A stretch of DNA of 64,000 bases. Origin: Dryas octopetala (taxonomy: Eukaryota > Streptophyta > Magnoliopsida > Rosales > Rosaceae). The first letter of the stretch is position 1. The number at the start of each line of letters is the position of its first letter. The stretch lies in the NCBI GenBank assembly GCA_963921425.1, contig OY992833.1, forward strand, positions 5,801,228 through 5,865,227, written 5' to 3'. The notes beneath the pieces were generated by a model. It was not told the DNA's origin. It did not search any database and worked only from the letters and a program-made list of their open reading frames with translations. A program made the position numbers and the translations under genes. Below, piece after piece: positions 11,328 to 23,084 of this stretch.

Positions 11328-13421
11328 ATGTCATTTCTTCAAGCTTCCTCCATCTGCTTAGAAATGCAACTCACTCTTCTTCTCTTGTTTCTGATAACAC
11401 ATTGTGTAACTCCATTGAATTTCGATTTCCTCAGCTTTTCCCTTACTGTGCTCAACAGTCAAATAATCCCAGAAGGAGATGTTTCCATCAGCAGCCAATT
11501 CCTCCGACTCACCAAAAGCGCTGAAGACGATGACAAGATTGGAAGCTTTGGCCGAGCCAGCTACTCCACACCCTTCCTCCTCCGCCAAAACTCCACAGGT
11601 AAACTCGCTGATTTCACCACTAATTTCACATTTGTAATCGATTCCCGAAACCATACTTCCTATGGTGACGGGCTCGCCTTCTTCCTGGCGCCGAACGGGT
11701 CCTCACTCAACAGCACACTAGGAGGAGGTGGCAGCCTCGGCCTACCCTTTGACCAATATGGAAACAGTACGTCGAGGAATCAGTACCCGTTTGTCGCCGT
11801 GGAGTTTGATATCTACGAGAATAAAATAGAATCCATCTTAGACCCTCCTTATGATCACGTCGGTATTGACATAAATTCGGTCAAGTCTAATGAAACCACG
11901 CCTTGGAATGGTAGTATTACTGATGGACAAATAAATACTGCTCGGATCAGTTATGATTCTAGCTCAAAAAATCTTAGCGTTGCCTTCACTAGTTATGTGA
12001 ATGGTGTCCAAGTCATGAGTTATCTTGATTACAAAGTTGATCTGTTGCAGTACTTGCCGGATTTGGTCATTGTTGGGTTCTCAGCTGCAACCGGTGCATC
12101 GACTGCTCTGCACAAGATCAACTCATGGAGCTTTAATTCGACTTCACTGAGTCTGAGCACTGGTGTTAAACCCAAGTCAGGAAGTGGCAATACAGGACTA
12201 GCAGTTGGGTTGGGTGTTGGTGGATGTGTAATCTTTATTGGTATGTTGGGATTGGTTTGGTTCATGTTTTGGAAGAAGAAGGAAACAGGGGACAGCATGG
12301 ATGAGGAATTTGAAAAGGGAACAGGCCCCAGGAAGTTTTCCTACAGCAGATTGGCTCGATCAACAGGTAATTTTGCAGAGGCAGAGAAGCTTGGAGAGGG
12401 AGGGTTTGGTGGGGTTTATAAAGGCTTCATAAAAGAGTTGAACTCAGATGTTGCTGTGAAGAGGATATCAAGAAGCTCTAATCAAGGGATGAAGGAGTAT
12501 GGTGCAGAAGTAAGGATCATCAGTCGACTTAGGCACAGGAATCTGGTGCAACTCCTGGGTTGGTGCCACGAAAAAGGAGAACTCCTACTTGTTTACGAGC
12601 TCATGCCCAACGGTAGCTTAGATTCCCATCTGTTCAAAGCAAAAAGCTTGTTAGCTTGGGAGGCAAGATACAGAATTGCTCAAGGCTTGGCCTCTGGGTT
12701 GTTCTATCTACACAAAGAATGGGAGCAATGTGTGCTGCACAGGGATATCAAAGCCAGCAATGTTATGTTGGACTCGAACTTCAACGCAAAACTTGGGGAT
12801 TTCGGGTTAGCTCAGCTTGTGGATCATGGAAAACAATCCCAAACAACGGTTCACCTGGCTGGAACCAGGGGCTATATGGCTCCTGAATATGTCACTACAG
12901 GAAAGGCTAGCATGGAATCAGATGCCTATAGCTTTGGAATTGTGGCTTTGGAGATAGCCTGTGGTAGAAAACCGATCGATCCCGAGCTTGATAGGAGTCA
13001 AATTAACATGGTGGAGTGGGTTTGGAAGCTTTATGGAGAAGGGAAAGTCCTCGAAGCAGCCGATCCAAAACTGTGTGGAGATTTTGATGAGGAACAAATG
13101 GAATGCTTGATGATTGTTGGGTTGTGGTGTGCTCACCCAGATTATATTGTCAGGCCTTTGATACAACAAGCAATCCAAGTACTTAACTTCGAAGTTCCAT
13201 TGCCCATTCTCTCATCAGAGATGCCAGTGCCAACCTATTCTGCTCCTCCTCCAGTACTATCATTCTCAGCAATCTTGTCCAGTGATAGTACTACTGGTTT
13301 TGAAAGAGGTCAAACCGAGTCTTCAGGCCATGGTTACAGCACCAATTCTTCACAGTTCACCACATCTTCTGCAGCAAATTCTTCTCCATCAACATCACTT
13401 GTGTACACACAACAAGTCTAA
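11328..13421 (+). CDS. L-type lectin-domain receptor kinase IX.1-like (gene A)
   Basis: A single-exon 697-residue plasma-membrane receptor kinase. Order of parts: a hydrophobic signal peptide (about residues 13-30; Met13 is an alternative start that gives a cleaner signal), a legume-lectin domain (about 30-275) with the metal-binding loop pattern VAVEFD...N...DP...HVGIDINS, a transmembrane helix (about 290-314) followed by WKKKE, and a Ser/Thr kinase (about 345-620). The kinase keeps the glycine loop GEGGFGGVYKG, the lysine of VAVKRI (about 378), HRDIKASN (about 471), DFG (about 491) and APEY, so it is an RD kinase with all catalytic residues. Such proteins sense extracellular cues in immunity and cell-death signalling. 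Compared with gene C it lacks a 15-residue Thr/Pro spacer before the membrane segment, and reads DAYSFG where C has DVYSFG. A Ser/Thr-rich tail closes the protein. Confidence 0.95.
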   Translation: MSFLQASSICLEMQLTLLLLFLITHCVTPLNFDFLSFSLTVLNSQIIPEGDVSISSQFLRLTKSAEDDDKIGSFGRASYSTPFLLRQNSTGKLADFTTNFTFVIDSRNHTSYGDGLAFFLAPNGSSLNSTLGGGGSLGLPFDQYGNSTSRNQYPFVAVEFDIYENKIESILDPPYDHVGIDINSVKSNETTPWNGSITDGQINTARISYDSSSKNLSVAFTSYVNGVQVMSYLDYKVDLLQYLPDLVIVGFSAATGASTALHKINSWSFNSTSLSLSTGVKPKSGSGNTGLAVGLGVGGCVIFIGMLGLVWFMFWKKKETGDSMDEEFEKGTGPRKFSYSRLARSTGNFAEAEKLGEGGFGGVYKGFIKELNSDVAVKRISRSSNQGMKEYGAEVRIISRLRHRNLVQLLGWCHEKGELLLVYELMPNGSLDSHLFKAKSLLAWEARYRIAQGLASGLFYLHKEWEQCVLHRDIKASNVMLDSNFNAKLGDFGLAQLVDHGKQSQTTVHLAGTRGYMAPEYVTTGKASMESDAYSFGIVALEIACGRKPIDPELDRSQINMVEWVWKLYGEGKVLEAADPKLCGDFDEEQMECLMIVGLWCAHPDYIVRPLIQQAIQVLNFEVPLPILSSEMPVPTYSAPPPVLSFSAILSSDSTTGFERGQTESSGHGYSTNSSQFTTSSAANSSPSTSLVYTQQV

Positions 13422-13542
13422 TCTAATTATTATGATATACTATAGTAAATAAATGTTTTTAGTAATTAATGTTTCAGCTCCCTATATAAGCGATATGTGT
13501 TTGTAAGTTTTGATCAAGCAATCAGACTTGATCATTCAGTCC

Positions 13543-13548
13543 AATAAA
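13543..13548 (+). terminator. Poly(A) signal of LecRK A
   Basis: AATAAA about 120 bp after the stop codon, in a block conserved downstream of gene C (36835-36840). Confidence 0.55.
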
Positions 13549-13851
13549 ATAAATTGTTCCTTCTCTTTTATTGTTCGAGTGTGTGTGACTGGTGTGATAA
13601 AGTTTGTAAACTTTCACCCATATATTTGGTATTAGTTTGTATATAAAGTCAATATAAATGAAAAAAAATTAATAAGAAATAAGTTTTTAATTGAATATAT
13701 AATTGTATTTATTTTTTTGGAAATATTTTTATGAGCAAATTACAATTTAGTACCTCAACTTTACATGTTGTTTCAACTTAGTACCTCAACTTTATGGAAC
13801 TTCAAATTATCTTTAAATTTAAAAAAAATAATTGAGAAACTAATATAAGTT

Positions 13852-16800
13852 TGTTGGAATATGCTTTAATGCAAATCGTTTTAATATATAAACATATTGT
13901 GTATATTTCTAACATCATGGGCAAACCTGTCTTTTATGTTCCATCTTTCATATACATACTATATCCTAATATATGTGTGTATACATAATAGAGGTCCATG
14001 ATTTCAAGTTAAAGGAATAACGTTCTAAAGAAGTTAGGATAGTGAGACTTATATTTTTTAGTACTTGAAGTCTAAATTGTTTAGGGCTGCCCATCGGTCA
14101 GAACGAATCGGTAAATGACCTTACCGATTTGATTACCGAAAATTTTGGTAAGTCAATTTTGATGCCGATTACCGAATCAACTTTTTCGGATTCGGCATTT
14201 TTCGGCATCTTCATACTTCGGCATTTTTCAGAATTTTTGGGATTTGGCCAATGAACTAATTATACAAGACTCAAGAGTATCACAGAAGCAAAATATATTA
14301 AAATGCCAATGAACCAATTGAACCCAAAAACCTAAAAAATCCAGAAAATAAACTAATTATACAAGAGTTTTGAACCCAATTTAACTAGAAGTCTAGAACA
14401 CAAATAAACCCAATTTGAAAATCAATTCAATAACTGATCAAATCGGAGCCAACAAACAGCAAGAGCAAGTTGAGAGGATTGATTTCTATACTTGAGTTGA
14501 CTCAAATCGACCGTTGGATTCGCTAGAAATGTCACCGGAGCAGCCGCGACTTCTCTGGCTTCCATTGGCCAGTTGGGGTGGTCCAATGAACAATCCAAAC
14601 AAACCACCATGCTCGCCTTGACAAGAGGGAGATGACCCAAGTGGTCCAACCATCCAATATAATTTCGCCAGAAAACTGAGATCGCCGGCGAGTGCTAAGA
14701 TCGGATTTGGGGTTGGGTTTTATTTTCTGGGGTTTTTCTAGGCTAACGAGTCAGTGGGGAAGACAGAAGGGGAGGTGGCGCTTCTTTGGGTGGTGGCCTC
14801 GCCGACATCCATCGCCAGACGCGCTGGCGCGTAGAGGAGAGAAGACAAGGAGAGGGAATAGAGAGAAAGAGAGAGTGAGGGTGACGGTTGGGAGAGAAAA
14901 ATGAGGGAAAAGGTCTGAAAATGAAGCTTTTATACTCATTAAATCCTAAGTCACAAAATTTCAAAACTGCCCTTCACTTCAAAAGCCCATAACTCTCAAT
15001 CCGTAACTTCGATATATGTACGGTTCGCGTCTAAGGACTCGTGAGTTCGAGACTTATCCAATGAGTCCAAGTTCGAAACCAAAAGCCCAATATAACAAAA
15101 AGTCAATTTTGGGTCAAACCTAACTTAAAACAAAAATTAAATTAACCCAAAACCTTTTTATTTTTCAAATAAATTCCACAAGGTAAGTAAGGTATATAAC
15201 AAGCTTTCCCATCAGGTCTTATGTTTGAACCACAAGGTTGTCATTTACTCATTTCAGCCTTCCTATGTTTATATTTTTAATATAATAATTTTAGAATATA
15301 CTATATAAGGTTTAATGTATAGACTATTGAGTATATAAAGTATACTAATTTCATTATATAGGGGGTATAACTAAAATTATATACTAAAACATTATTATAT
15401 AGGATATAGGCTCATAGGGTTATATACCCTATAACTATAATAATTTTAGTATACATAGACCATAAGCTACTAAGTATATTAATGTAGTTATATGAAATAT
15501 ATATAACTAAATTTCGGAAAATTATTCGAAATTTTCAGTCAAAATCAATTCGGTGTATTTCGGTAATAAATTTTGGTAATCAGTCGGTATACCAACTTTT
15601 TTTTTCTGTTTTTACCAAAACCAAACCAACTTTTTTGGTATTTTTTCGATTTCGGATTTTCGATTTTTAGCGAAGAAAAATCGATTTACCAAACCAAAAA
15701 ATTTTGATCGGTAATCGATCGGTTCAGTAAATATCAAACCAATGGGCAGCCCTAAAACTGTTCCTGGTTGCAGGATTGATATCTGGACAATATTAAATCC
15801 GGTAAAACCAGCATGATCTATCTCTCCTTAACGTCTAGGATAATAGGTCTCAGATTATTGGTGTAGAGACACTAGGAGAGGATCATGGGTGCCAGTATAT
15901 GGTTGAATACTGAACGTGACCAAAGGAACGAATATCTGTCATGGAGTATTACACACCCGTAAACAGGAAATCGTTAAGTTTTGATAATACAACTGGTCCC
16001 TGGACTTGAGACACCATGGCTGTTATGTGCGCTCGGTCACTATGCTTTGACTGTATCATAAGGCTAGGCTCCTAGAGTTTAGTTAAAGGTGCATATTGGG
16101 CATATGTGTGTTCAGTAAAGAATCTATCACTCTTGGTAATAGGAGAGATGTTTCAAGAAGCAACACATGTCTAGATTCAAGAATCTCTGGCGAGAGTACT
16201 AGATCGTGGAAATAAGCTTTCATGATCGAATGAAATCTATACATAAGTGTTGGACTCAAGGACCATATGCTAGGGTTGACAGAATTCCATACCTACCCAT
16301 AATTCAGGAACATATGATGATAGAGAGACTGTATTGTATTGTAATCGAAGACAGAATAGGATCTTCTCTCTTCCGGTTAATCCGGGTAGTCATGACACTC
16401 TGTTAGGTGTCAATCTTGACTTGTGTGAGACCTAAGAGTAAAATGGTAATTTTACCCGGATTAGGTTATTTTGAGAACGTGTCCCAATTCACTGCCGGAT
16501 TAAATTGGAATCTAAAATGTCACACGCCAATAGGTGTAAGATGGTTTTAGAAATGGGCTTGAGCAAAATTAATTAAAGAGTTAATTAATTGGACTTTAAA
16601 CTAATTAATGAAAATAGAAATGATAGGTCTTTTAATTAATTAAGTGGTTAATTAATTTTGGGCTAATGGGTTAATTGATTGATATTGGGCTACTGAGCTT
16701 ATTAATTAATTAAGTGGTGAAGTAATTAATATTGGGCTAATGGAGCTATTAATTAATTAAAGGGTTAATTAATTAATAATAAAATTAAAGGTTAATTACC

Positions 16801-17243
16801 TAGTCAAATGGACCAATAAACTTGGTCCATAAGAATAGGTGGCCGGCCCCCCTATAGTGGAAAGATGGTTTTCACTCAAGTCTATAAATAAGGCCTTAAG
16901 TCGAGAAATCAAACTAATGGAAGTTCATGTAGAATTCATTCTACGCTCTTTCTATTTCTAAAAGCCACACTCGTGAAAGAGAGCTAGCACCCTCATTCTC
17001 CAGTGAACTTAATCCCCCCATCTCCTCCTAGTGTGGACTAATTAGAGGTCATACATCTTTGTGTAACTAGAAGAACCAAATGATGGAGAACTTGTGGATT
17101 CACACATTGATGGACTTCCAATCAAGAAAAATAAGCTACGAATCCTCCTTGGATAAATCATGTTTTATTGCATCATATTTCAATCTGAAACATGATCATA
17201 TGAATTTTTATTTTCGCTGCGTTGACATGATCAATTTCCAACA
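13852..17243 (+). mobile_element. Solo LTR (about 1.7 kb) split by a nested hAT
   Basis: Ends TGTTGGAA and TTCCAACA are perfect 8-bp inverted ends typical of LTRs. Near the 3' end there is a TATA-like GTCTATAAATAAGG at about 16880 followed by leader-like sequence, as expected for an LTR promoter in plus orientation. Removing the nested hAT leaves about 1.71 kb. Flanking 5-mers AAGTT and GACAA do not match, so the target duplication is lost or the ends were joined by recombination. It contains ATTAATTAATTAAGTGG-like repeats near 16560-16790. The first 25 bp survive downstream of gene C. Confidence 0.65.
14082..15754. mobile_element. hAT-type element, 1673 bp, nested in LTR
   Basis: Terminal inverted repeats TAGGGCTGCCCAT occur at both ends. 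Flanking 8-mers AAATTGTT (14074-14081) and AAACTGTT (15755-15762) differ by one base. Subterminal zones are full of CGGTAA/ACCGA and TTCGG words typical of hAT transposase-binding regions. The GC-richer centre (about 14400-14930) looks like captured host sequence but I recognise no protein. No transposase is present. Confidence 0.85.
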
Positions 17244-17304
17244 GACAACACAATCTCTATATCTATATAATCATTTAAGGCAAAAAATAAAAAATAAAAA
17301 AACC

Positions 17305-17842
17305 TTAATAGTCATTTTATCCCCCAACTATGACCTGGGTGTCAAATTGCCTCATTATACGAATTTGGTTGATTTACCCCTCATAACTTTTAAAAATACG
17401 CCAATGTGGCCCATTCTGTCAATATTTCATTCATATATCCACCTAACACATGTCATGTGCCATGTGAGTGAGGGTAAAATGTCCAAAGTTGGGCTGAAAT
17501 GACTATTATGATTAAAATAAAATAAAAAACAAAAGAGAACAATAATAGCCATTTGATTTTATTTGCTATTTTTTATTTTTATTGCTTTTTTTCATTTTTT
17601 ATTTTTTTTTTAGGTATAATAGTCAATTTACCCCAAGTTTGGGTATGTATTGTCTATTTTACCAACACACGCATGTCACGTGACATGTGTTTGGACAAAA
17701 ATACCGACAGAATCTTAAGAAATTGATGGAGTGTGTCACATTGGCCTATTTTTAAAAGTTAGAGGGATAAATTAACCATATTTTAAGTTTAAGGGGCAAT
17801 TTGACATCCGGGTCATAGTTGAGGGGGCAAAATGACAACTAA
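17305..17842. mobile_element. Inverted-repeat MITE, arms ~220 bp
   Basis: The left arm TAGTCATTTTATCCCCCAAC followed by TATGACCTGGGTGTCAAATT is mirrored by the right arm (reversed TTGTCATTTTGCCCCCTCAA, then TATGACCCGGATGTCAAATT). The centre has CACATGTCATGTG-type palindromic words. No clear target duplication was seen. Confidence 0.7.
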
Positions 17843-18420
17843 AGCCAAGCCAAAAACTAATTTGTTTAAATGATTTATAGTTTTACCCTTCACAAAAACG
17901 ATGTTGACGTAACGTAAAACTGAAAAGTTTCTTTTTAGGATTTTAAGTTTTACTTTGTACGAAATATTCAGTAAATAGAGAAATTTCTCTGTAATAAGGA
18001 TAAGGTTAATTTGGTATTCCAATTTAATAACATGATGGTACATATGTTTTTATACTTCATCACATAAAAATTTCTTTAATTTCGGGAAATCTTCTATCTC
18101 TTGAGATGCCAAATCAGCCAATATCCTTGTTATAGGAAAGTTTTTCTCGTAAGTAAAAATATATTTGGCATTACCCTGATATGAAACATGGGTAATCTCA
18201 TTAGTTGGCATGAGCGCACGAATATAATTATATTGTTTAACCATATCCCTTTTTGTCTATTTTGCACGGGTCCAACGACTTGATTTAAAAAAGTGGACTG
18301 CAAGTTTCCTTTTGGATTTTGAATGCTTTTGAATAAGGGTGTTGTCATGCCTTTATAATCAAGGGACCATATGTTAATTTTGATCTGTTACTTACGTTAC
18401 ACTTTTGTATCACTTTTTTT
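17843..18420. other. 3' flank of LecRK A unit, unassigned
   Basis: From about 18165 on the sequence aligns with 37145 onward downstream of gene C. Minus-strand translations (for example over 18050-18348) are free of stops for 60-70 codons but match no family I recognise; they may be decayed transposon coding sequence. Confidence 0.45.
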
Positions 18421-18770
18421 TTTTATTTTTTATTATTGAATGAAAAATTTCATTGAAACCACAAGGAGTTGCATACTTGCATAGTTTAGAGCCAATTGAT
18501 TGTGAAGCCAGTGAAATGCTTCATCAACCCAGGTTACCCTATGATCACAAGACAAGACATGTTGAGCTAGCAAATGAGCCATGTGATTACAAGTTGTAGA
18601 AACATGACGACATATCTAATTATTAAATAAACTCCATACTCCCTTAGTTTCGTCCATAAGATGACCATCGGATGTTAAATCTTCACCTATCATCTAAAGT
18701 CATGAAATAACAATTTGCACATTAGATTCAAGATAAATAGAATTATAACCTACACCCAACTTACTCACTT
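18421..18770 (-). pseudogene. LINE 3' remnant with RNase H-like box
   Basis: On the minus strand the translation CNHMAHLLAQHVLSCDHRVT followed by WVDEAFHWL matches the conserved end of plant RVT_3-type RNase H domains. It is followed in that orientation by sequence ending in an A-rich tail (T-run at about 18411-18430 on the plus strand). Stops interrupt the upstream part. The same remnant sits at 37395-37740, so it predates the LecRK duplication. Confidence 0.6.
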
Positions 18771-18849
18771 TTAAGATTTGTTTTTAAGACTTAAGATCGC
18801 CATCTTTTCTATATTTCATTATTTAAATTTTAAAAGTATATATGTACAA

Positions 18850-19190
18850 TTTACTTACCCCTCCATGTAGTTTTTCAACAATCCGAACCTTCTACTTTTT
18901 AGGCCTTTATTCATAAATCATCCTTGCAAAAAATTAGCCAAATCAAAAATCATTTGTCAATCTAACTTTGATCAAACAATTATACAAACCAAATATTTTT
19001 GATAAAATCGTCTATTTGTTTGATCAAAGTTAGATAAGCAAATGATTTCCAATTTAACTAATTTTTTGCAAGGATGATCTATGAATAAAGGCCTAAACAA
19101 TAGACGGTTCAGATTGTTGAAAAACTATATAGAGGGGGCCCATCCGCCCCATCCCACATTTAATACTAAATGTAGGATTTCACACTTGAA
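18850..19190. repeat. Palindromic MITE (GATCAAAGTTAGA family), copy 1
   Basis: The two halves are reverse complements: ATTAGCCAAATC, TCTAACTTTGATCAAACA, then TGTTTGATCAAAGTTAGA and AACTAATTTTTTGCAAGGAT. Related copies lie at 37810-38160 and 47669-48063, with distant relatives at 59670-60300. A transcript would fold into a long hairpin. It is followed by a (TA)n tract at 19197-19219. Confidence 0.8.
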
Positions 19191-19234
19191 GGTCCCTCTA
19201 TATATATATATATATATATTCGATTAGTTCCATG

Positions 19235-19757
19235 CAAGGAGTTAAATTTTGGGTTTCGAGGATGGAAGTTTCGAATGAATTTCGATTTCGACAAAATTAG
19301 ACAGAAATGACGAAAATTGTTATCAAAATACTGAAATTTTGAATGAAATTTTAACATATGTTTATTAACAGATTATCTACTACATTGATATAAAACAATG
19401 AAGAAAGCAAATTATATAGTAGCATACATGTGATATAAGATGAATATAATGCGTGCTGGAGGCAAATACTGTTAAATAAAATTGGTTCATTAATTATAAA
19501 TTACATAAATTTTATTGAATAAACACCTCAATTTTATTTATACTACAATATTGCATCATGAATTACATAAGTAATTAGTTCTACATAGAGCTTCTATGAG
19601 GTTTAACATATTCACCGTCTTCAGTATCCTATGTGCAGAGTAGGTGTACTGCGAAGCATAATCACCTCCTAATAACAAAAAGACATATACAATAACTATA
19701 TAATTGTTTAATCTTTCATGGACTAATTGTATAATTTGTATGACATAATTTACATTA
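19235..19757. mobile_element. 5' part of GAAATTTCG-family MULE, truncated
   Basis: It begins CAAGGAGTTAAATTTTGGG after the 9-mer AGTTCCATG (19226-19234). It is colinear with the complete element at 38210-39557 until 19757, where the match stops abruptly and unrelated MuDR-type sequence begins. Because the flanks are shared with copy C this is the same ancestral insertion; its 3' end was lost here. Confidence 0.75.
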
Positions 19758-20775
19758 GGGAAAATATTAGCAAAAGGACTATAACTATACCCCTATTTTC
19801 AGTTAAGGATCCCTATTTCACTTTGCTTCAATTAAGGTCTATAATTTTTCAAGTGGCTCAATCAAGGACATTCCGTCAAGTTTGTCACATTTACCGTTAA
19901 AAACTGATCATGTGACCAGCACGTGACCAGTTTGCAGGGGCATTTTTGTCTTTTCGTGCACAATTAAATTAGACGTAGCCTATCCCAACTGCCATTTTGT
20001 ACGAAAGTCCAAAAAAGAAAAAGCAAATCTGAAAACCAAAGACTCATCGTATCTTATTCCTTCAAACCCATCGCATTCAACAAAAGCTTTAGGGTTTTAG
20101 TTTTCTGGAAGCTTTACCAGTGCAAATCGATTCCAGAATATTTGGGAATCATTGCGACTCTGACTGGAGATGGATATAGGCGAATTTCTCAGAGAAAGTG
20201 TGAATACCCCGAACTACAATAAGTGGCCCCGTGGTACTTCGATGAATTGTTTAATCATTCTTTTGGTTTCTTCCATGAAGTGCGATTTGAAAAATACCTT
20301 CTTTTTATAGATGTTGTTTCTCTGTTGTCTCTTTATATCATAGATTCGATTTCTTTTTTGCCTCTACTGCGTTGACATTTTGGAGTTTTGTTGTGGCTTT
20401 TGGCCTTTATGGGTTGTTAGGACCAATATGTGGAATAAATTAGAGGTGGGTGGCAGTGGGGACTGAGGTGGGTTGGATTAATTGTTGACTTCAATTTCAG
20501 TACTTATCTGCAAAAATAGTACCTTAAATAATAGGGTTTATTGACATGCTTAATTAGTAAAATTAATTTGCTAATTGCTTAATTAGTAAAATTAATTCAA
20601 TAATTGCTTAATTAGTGAAATAGTTAGACAAATTCTTAGTTAGTCAATGATGTATTCCATTACTTAATTAGTCATTTGGTGTTGTAAAACAGTAAAGGGT
20701 TTATGCATTTATGAAATGCATAATTAATTAACTATTTTATTCATTACTTAATATGTGTTAAAATAGTTACCTAGT
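19758..20775 (+). mobile_element. 5' region of a MuDR-type element
   Basis: Unrelated sequence begins exactly where the previous element stops. It carries noncoding words (AACTATACCCCTATTTTCAG, AATTAAGGTCTATAATTTTT) of the kind found at MULE termini, a 5' leader, and a short ATG reading MDIGEFLRESVNTPNYNKWP near 20170. No matching right terminus was found, so the element is incomplete. Its identity rests on the PB1-like reading frame downstream. Confidence 0.45.
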
Positions 20776-21414
20776 TTGGTTATATGCTTAATATGTATTT
20801 GCTATGCAAGTAATCCTGATCACTTTACCTTGGAAATACATCATGGGGGTACCTTGGTGACTTTAAATCCTGAAACAGGTGTGAGCATTTATGAAGGTGG
20901 GAAGGTTGTTTGGGCAGACTATTGCAATTTGGACTACATGTCCTTATTTGAATTTGATGGGATTTCAAGGTATTTGGTGCCACTATTGTCTTATTATAGG
21001 CTGGCTGGCTATCCTCCAAATTTTGGATGGGAACCTGTCTTACATGATCAATGTGTGCTGAGGTGTTGCGAAAATCAAGTGAATAAGGTTGCATCAGTAT
21101 ATTACATCATATCCACCCACCAGAATCTAATTGAAAATAATGAATCACAACCTGATATTATTGATGTAGAAAAACATGCTACTGGAGGGGAAGCACAGGC
21201 TGTTGGAGGGGTAGCAGAAGGTGATAGGGCACAAGTTGATGGTAGTGAAGCAAAAGTTGAGGCAGATGATAGTGGAAAGGGGCCAACATGTTCTAAAGAA
21301 GTTGAAGCAAATGATAATGGAAAGAGGCCAACATGTTCTAAAGAAGTTGAGTCATTGTATGATGTTCCAATTGTTACCAGATCAAATGACAAAGGCAAGG
21401 CCCCAATGGAATAA
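20776..21414 (+). pseudogene. MuDR-type transposase N-terminal (PB1-like) fragment
   Basis: About 212 codons are open. The segment from residue 15 reads HFTLEIHHGGTLVTLNPETG, then YEGGKVVWADYCNLDYMSLF, which resembles the all-beta PB1-like domain at the N-terminus of many plant MuDR-family transposase polyproteins (HHGG, YxGG, Y/D-rich turn). After it comes an acidic, low-complexity linker with an imperfect repeat of about 13 codons (KGPTCSKEVEANDNGKRPT). The DDE catalytic domain and SWIM zinc finger are absent; a MITE interrupts the sequence at 21590. I call it a transposase remnant; a host gene made of only this domain is a less likely alternative. Confidence 0.55.
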
Positions 21415-21589
21415 TTCACATTTAATTAATGAAAAGTTTAAAATTTTGAACAAACACCATGAAAAGAAACACAGTAAAACAAAACAAAGATTATCAATTT
21501 AATGAAAGAACCGCAAAAGAAAAATAATAGGGCTTTGAGTACTGGTGTGATGTCGTTGGACTCTCTGATGAAGTGCGGTGGTGTCTGGA

Positions 21590-22456
21590 GAGAGCAGTTT
21601 TGCTCACCTCTTTTAACTCAGGTGTATGCTCACCTTTCATTTAAAATATTGTCATGTGTTTAAAATGTTAACTATGAGTTAACCCATTATATTTAATTAT
21701 TATTCAACAATAAACAATTCAGACAAAACATTTTAAAATATTTAAGACTTCAGAAAGAAAAAAAAAAAAAAAACTTAAGAAAACCCATAGCCCACCCACG
21801 TGTGCATCTCTCCACCAGCCCCCACCCCTTCTTCTTCCTTCTCCTCCTCCTTCCTCACCTTCTGCAACTAAACCCCAAGGTCAAATAAACCCAGCCCCCA
21901 GACAAAAATAAACAAATAAAACCAAAACCACAAACGAACACAAATCAAAACCCGAGTAACCTAATCAAAAACTCATCTTCTTCTTCATCTTCCTTCTCAT
22001 ACTCTGCGATTTCTTCACCTAACAACAAGACCCATGGCAGCCTATATTTTTCACGATTATTGGCATATTCATATCACACACAACAACCTCAAAAATGCCG
22101 GGAACACAGAAACACAAAATTAAAGAGAAATCAAAATCACAAAAACACAGTAGAGAGAGAGAGAGATATATATATATATATATTTGGCAGAGGAAAAAAA
22201 AGGGGATCAACGAGATTTGGCAGAGAGAAATAGGAAGAAGAATGAGGGGGTGGAGAACGGGGAAGAAGGAAAGAGTTAGGTTTTCTTAATTTTTTTTTTT
22301 TCAAAGTTTTAAATATTTTAAAATATTTTGTATGAATTGTTTATTATTGAGTAATAATTAAATATAACTCATGTTTAGTTTTTTAAACACATAACAGTAT
22401 TTTAGATGAAAGGTGAGCATACACCTGAATTAAAGGAGGTAAGCAAAACTGCTCTC
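21590..22456. mobile_element. MULE-type element, 867 bp, perfect 9-bp TSD
   Basis: Ends GAGAGCAGTTTTGCTCACC and (reversed) GAGAGCAGTTTTGCTTACC start inverted repeats of about 165 bp. The element is flanked by a perfect 9-bp duplication GTGTCTGGA (21581-21589 and 22457-22465). Inside are an A-run, a C/T-rich leader-like segment and a (TA)8 tract near 22166. No coding capacity. It interrupts the MuDR-derived block. Confidence 0.9.
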
Positions 22457-22465
22457 GTGTCTGGA

Positions 22466-23072
22466 GGTGGAGGGACTATTAAAACCAAAGCATGGAATTT
22501 CAAGAAGCAACTATTACAGGGCGCTATGTAAAGAAAAATACGCTAAATTATGTTAAGAATCAGCTATATCCTTTATCAAGTTATAGAGACATGTCACACT
22601 AAAATAAAAATTTCAAACTCCATGTTAAGTTATACAGATTAGAGACGGACTATCATTATTGATGTGTCCTCTGAAACCTAGTTACAAACATTCCTTTGGA
22701 AAAAAAAAAAAAAAAAATGAGTATTGGGTAGAGGCGTAGAGCGCAATGCTATATATTTGAGTATTTGACACAGGTTTTTCTGTAATGCTAAAACTACGGC
22801 AAGTATAGAAGCTAGTTTATTGTACAGTTACATATCATGAAAAATCCACAACCTTTCAATTCCAAGATTTCAAAACATAATTCATTACACCGTTGCACAT
22901 TCAAATTCCATTTCCCCATCTTTTTTTTTTCGTTCATCCATTATTTCCTTCGTAGCTCCATTCTTGAAATTGACAATAAAAACATTACTGGGCATATTTT
23001 TTTTTTTTTTCCAAATTTACTGGGTATATCAAAAATTAAACAAAGACACCTTTAATACATGAAAATCGAAAG
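22466..23072. other. Remnant block between MULE and Helitron-like end
   Basis: The right flank of the MULE continues the interrupted sequence (GGTGGAGGGACTATTAAAAC), after which the region is AT-rich with A17 and T-runs. No gene or terminus was recognised. Confidence 0.4.
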
Positions 23073-23084
23073 TGTATATATAGT

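Noticed and set aside
11358..13178. Antisense and alternate frames over LecRK A (and likewise over C)
   Set aside because: They are shadows of the kinase reading frame, appearing at the same places in both paralogues.
17080..17502. 140-codon plus-strand frame
   Set aside because: It spans the LTR end and a MITE arm, so it is a composite of two elements.
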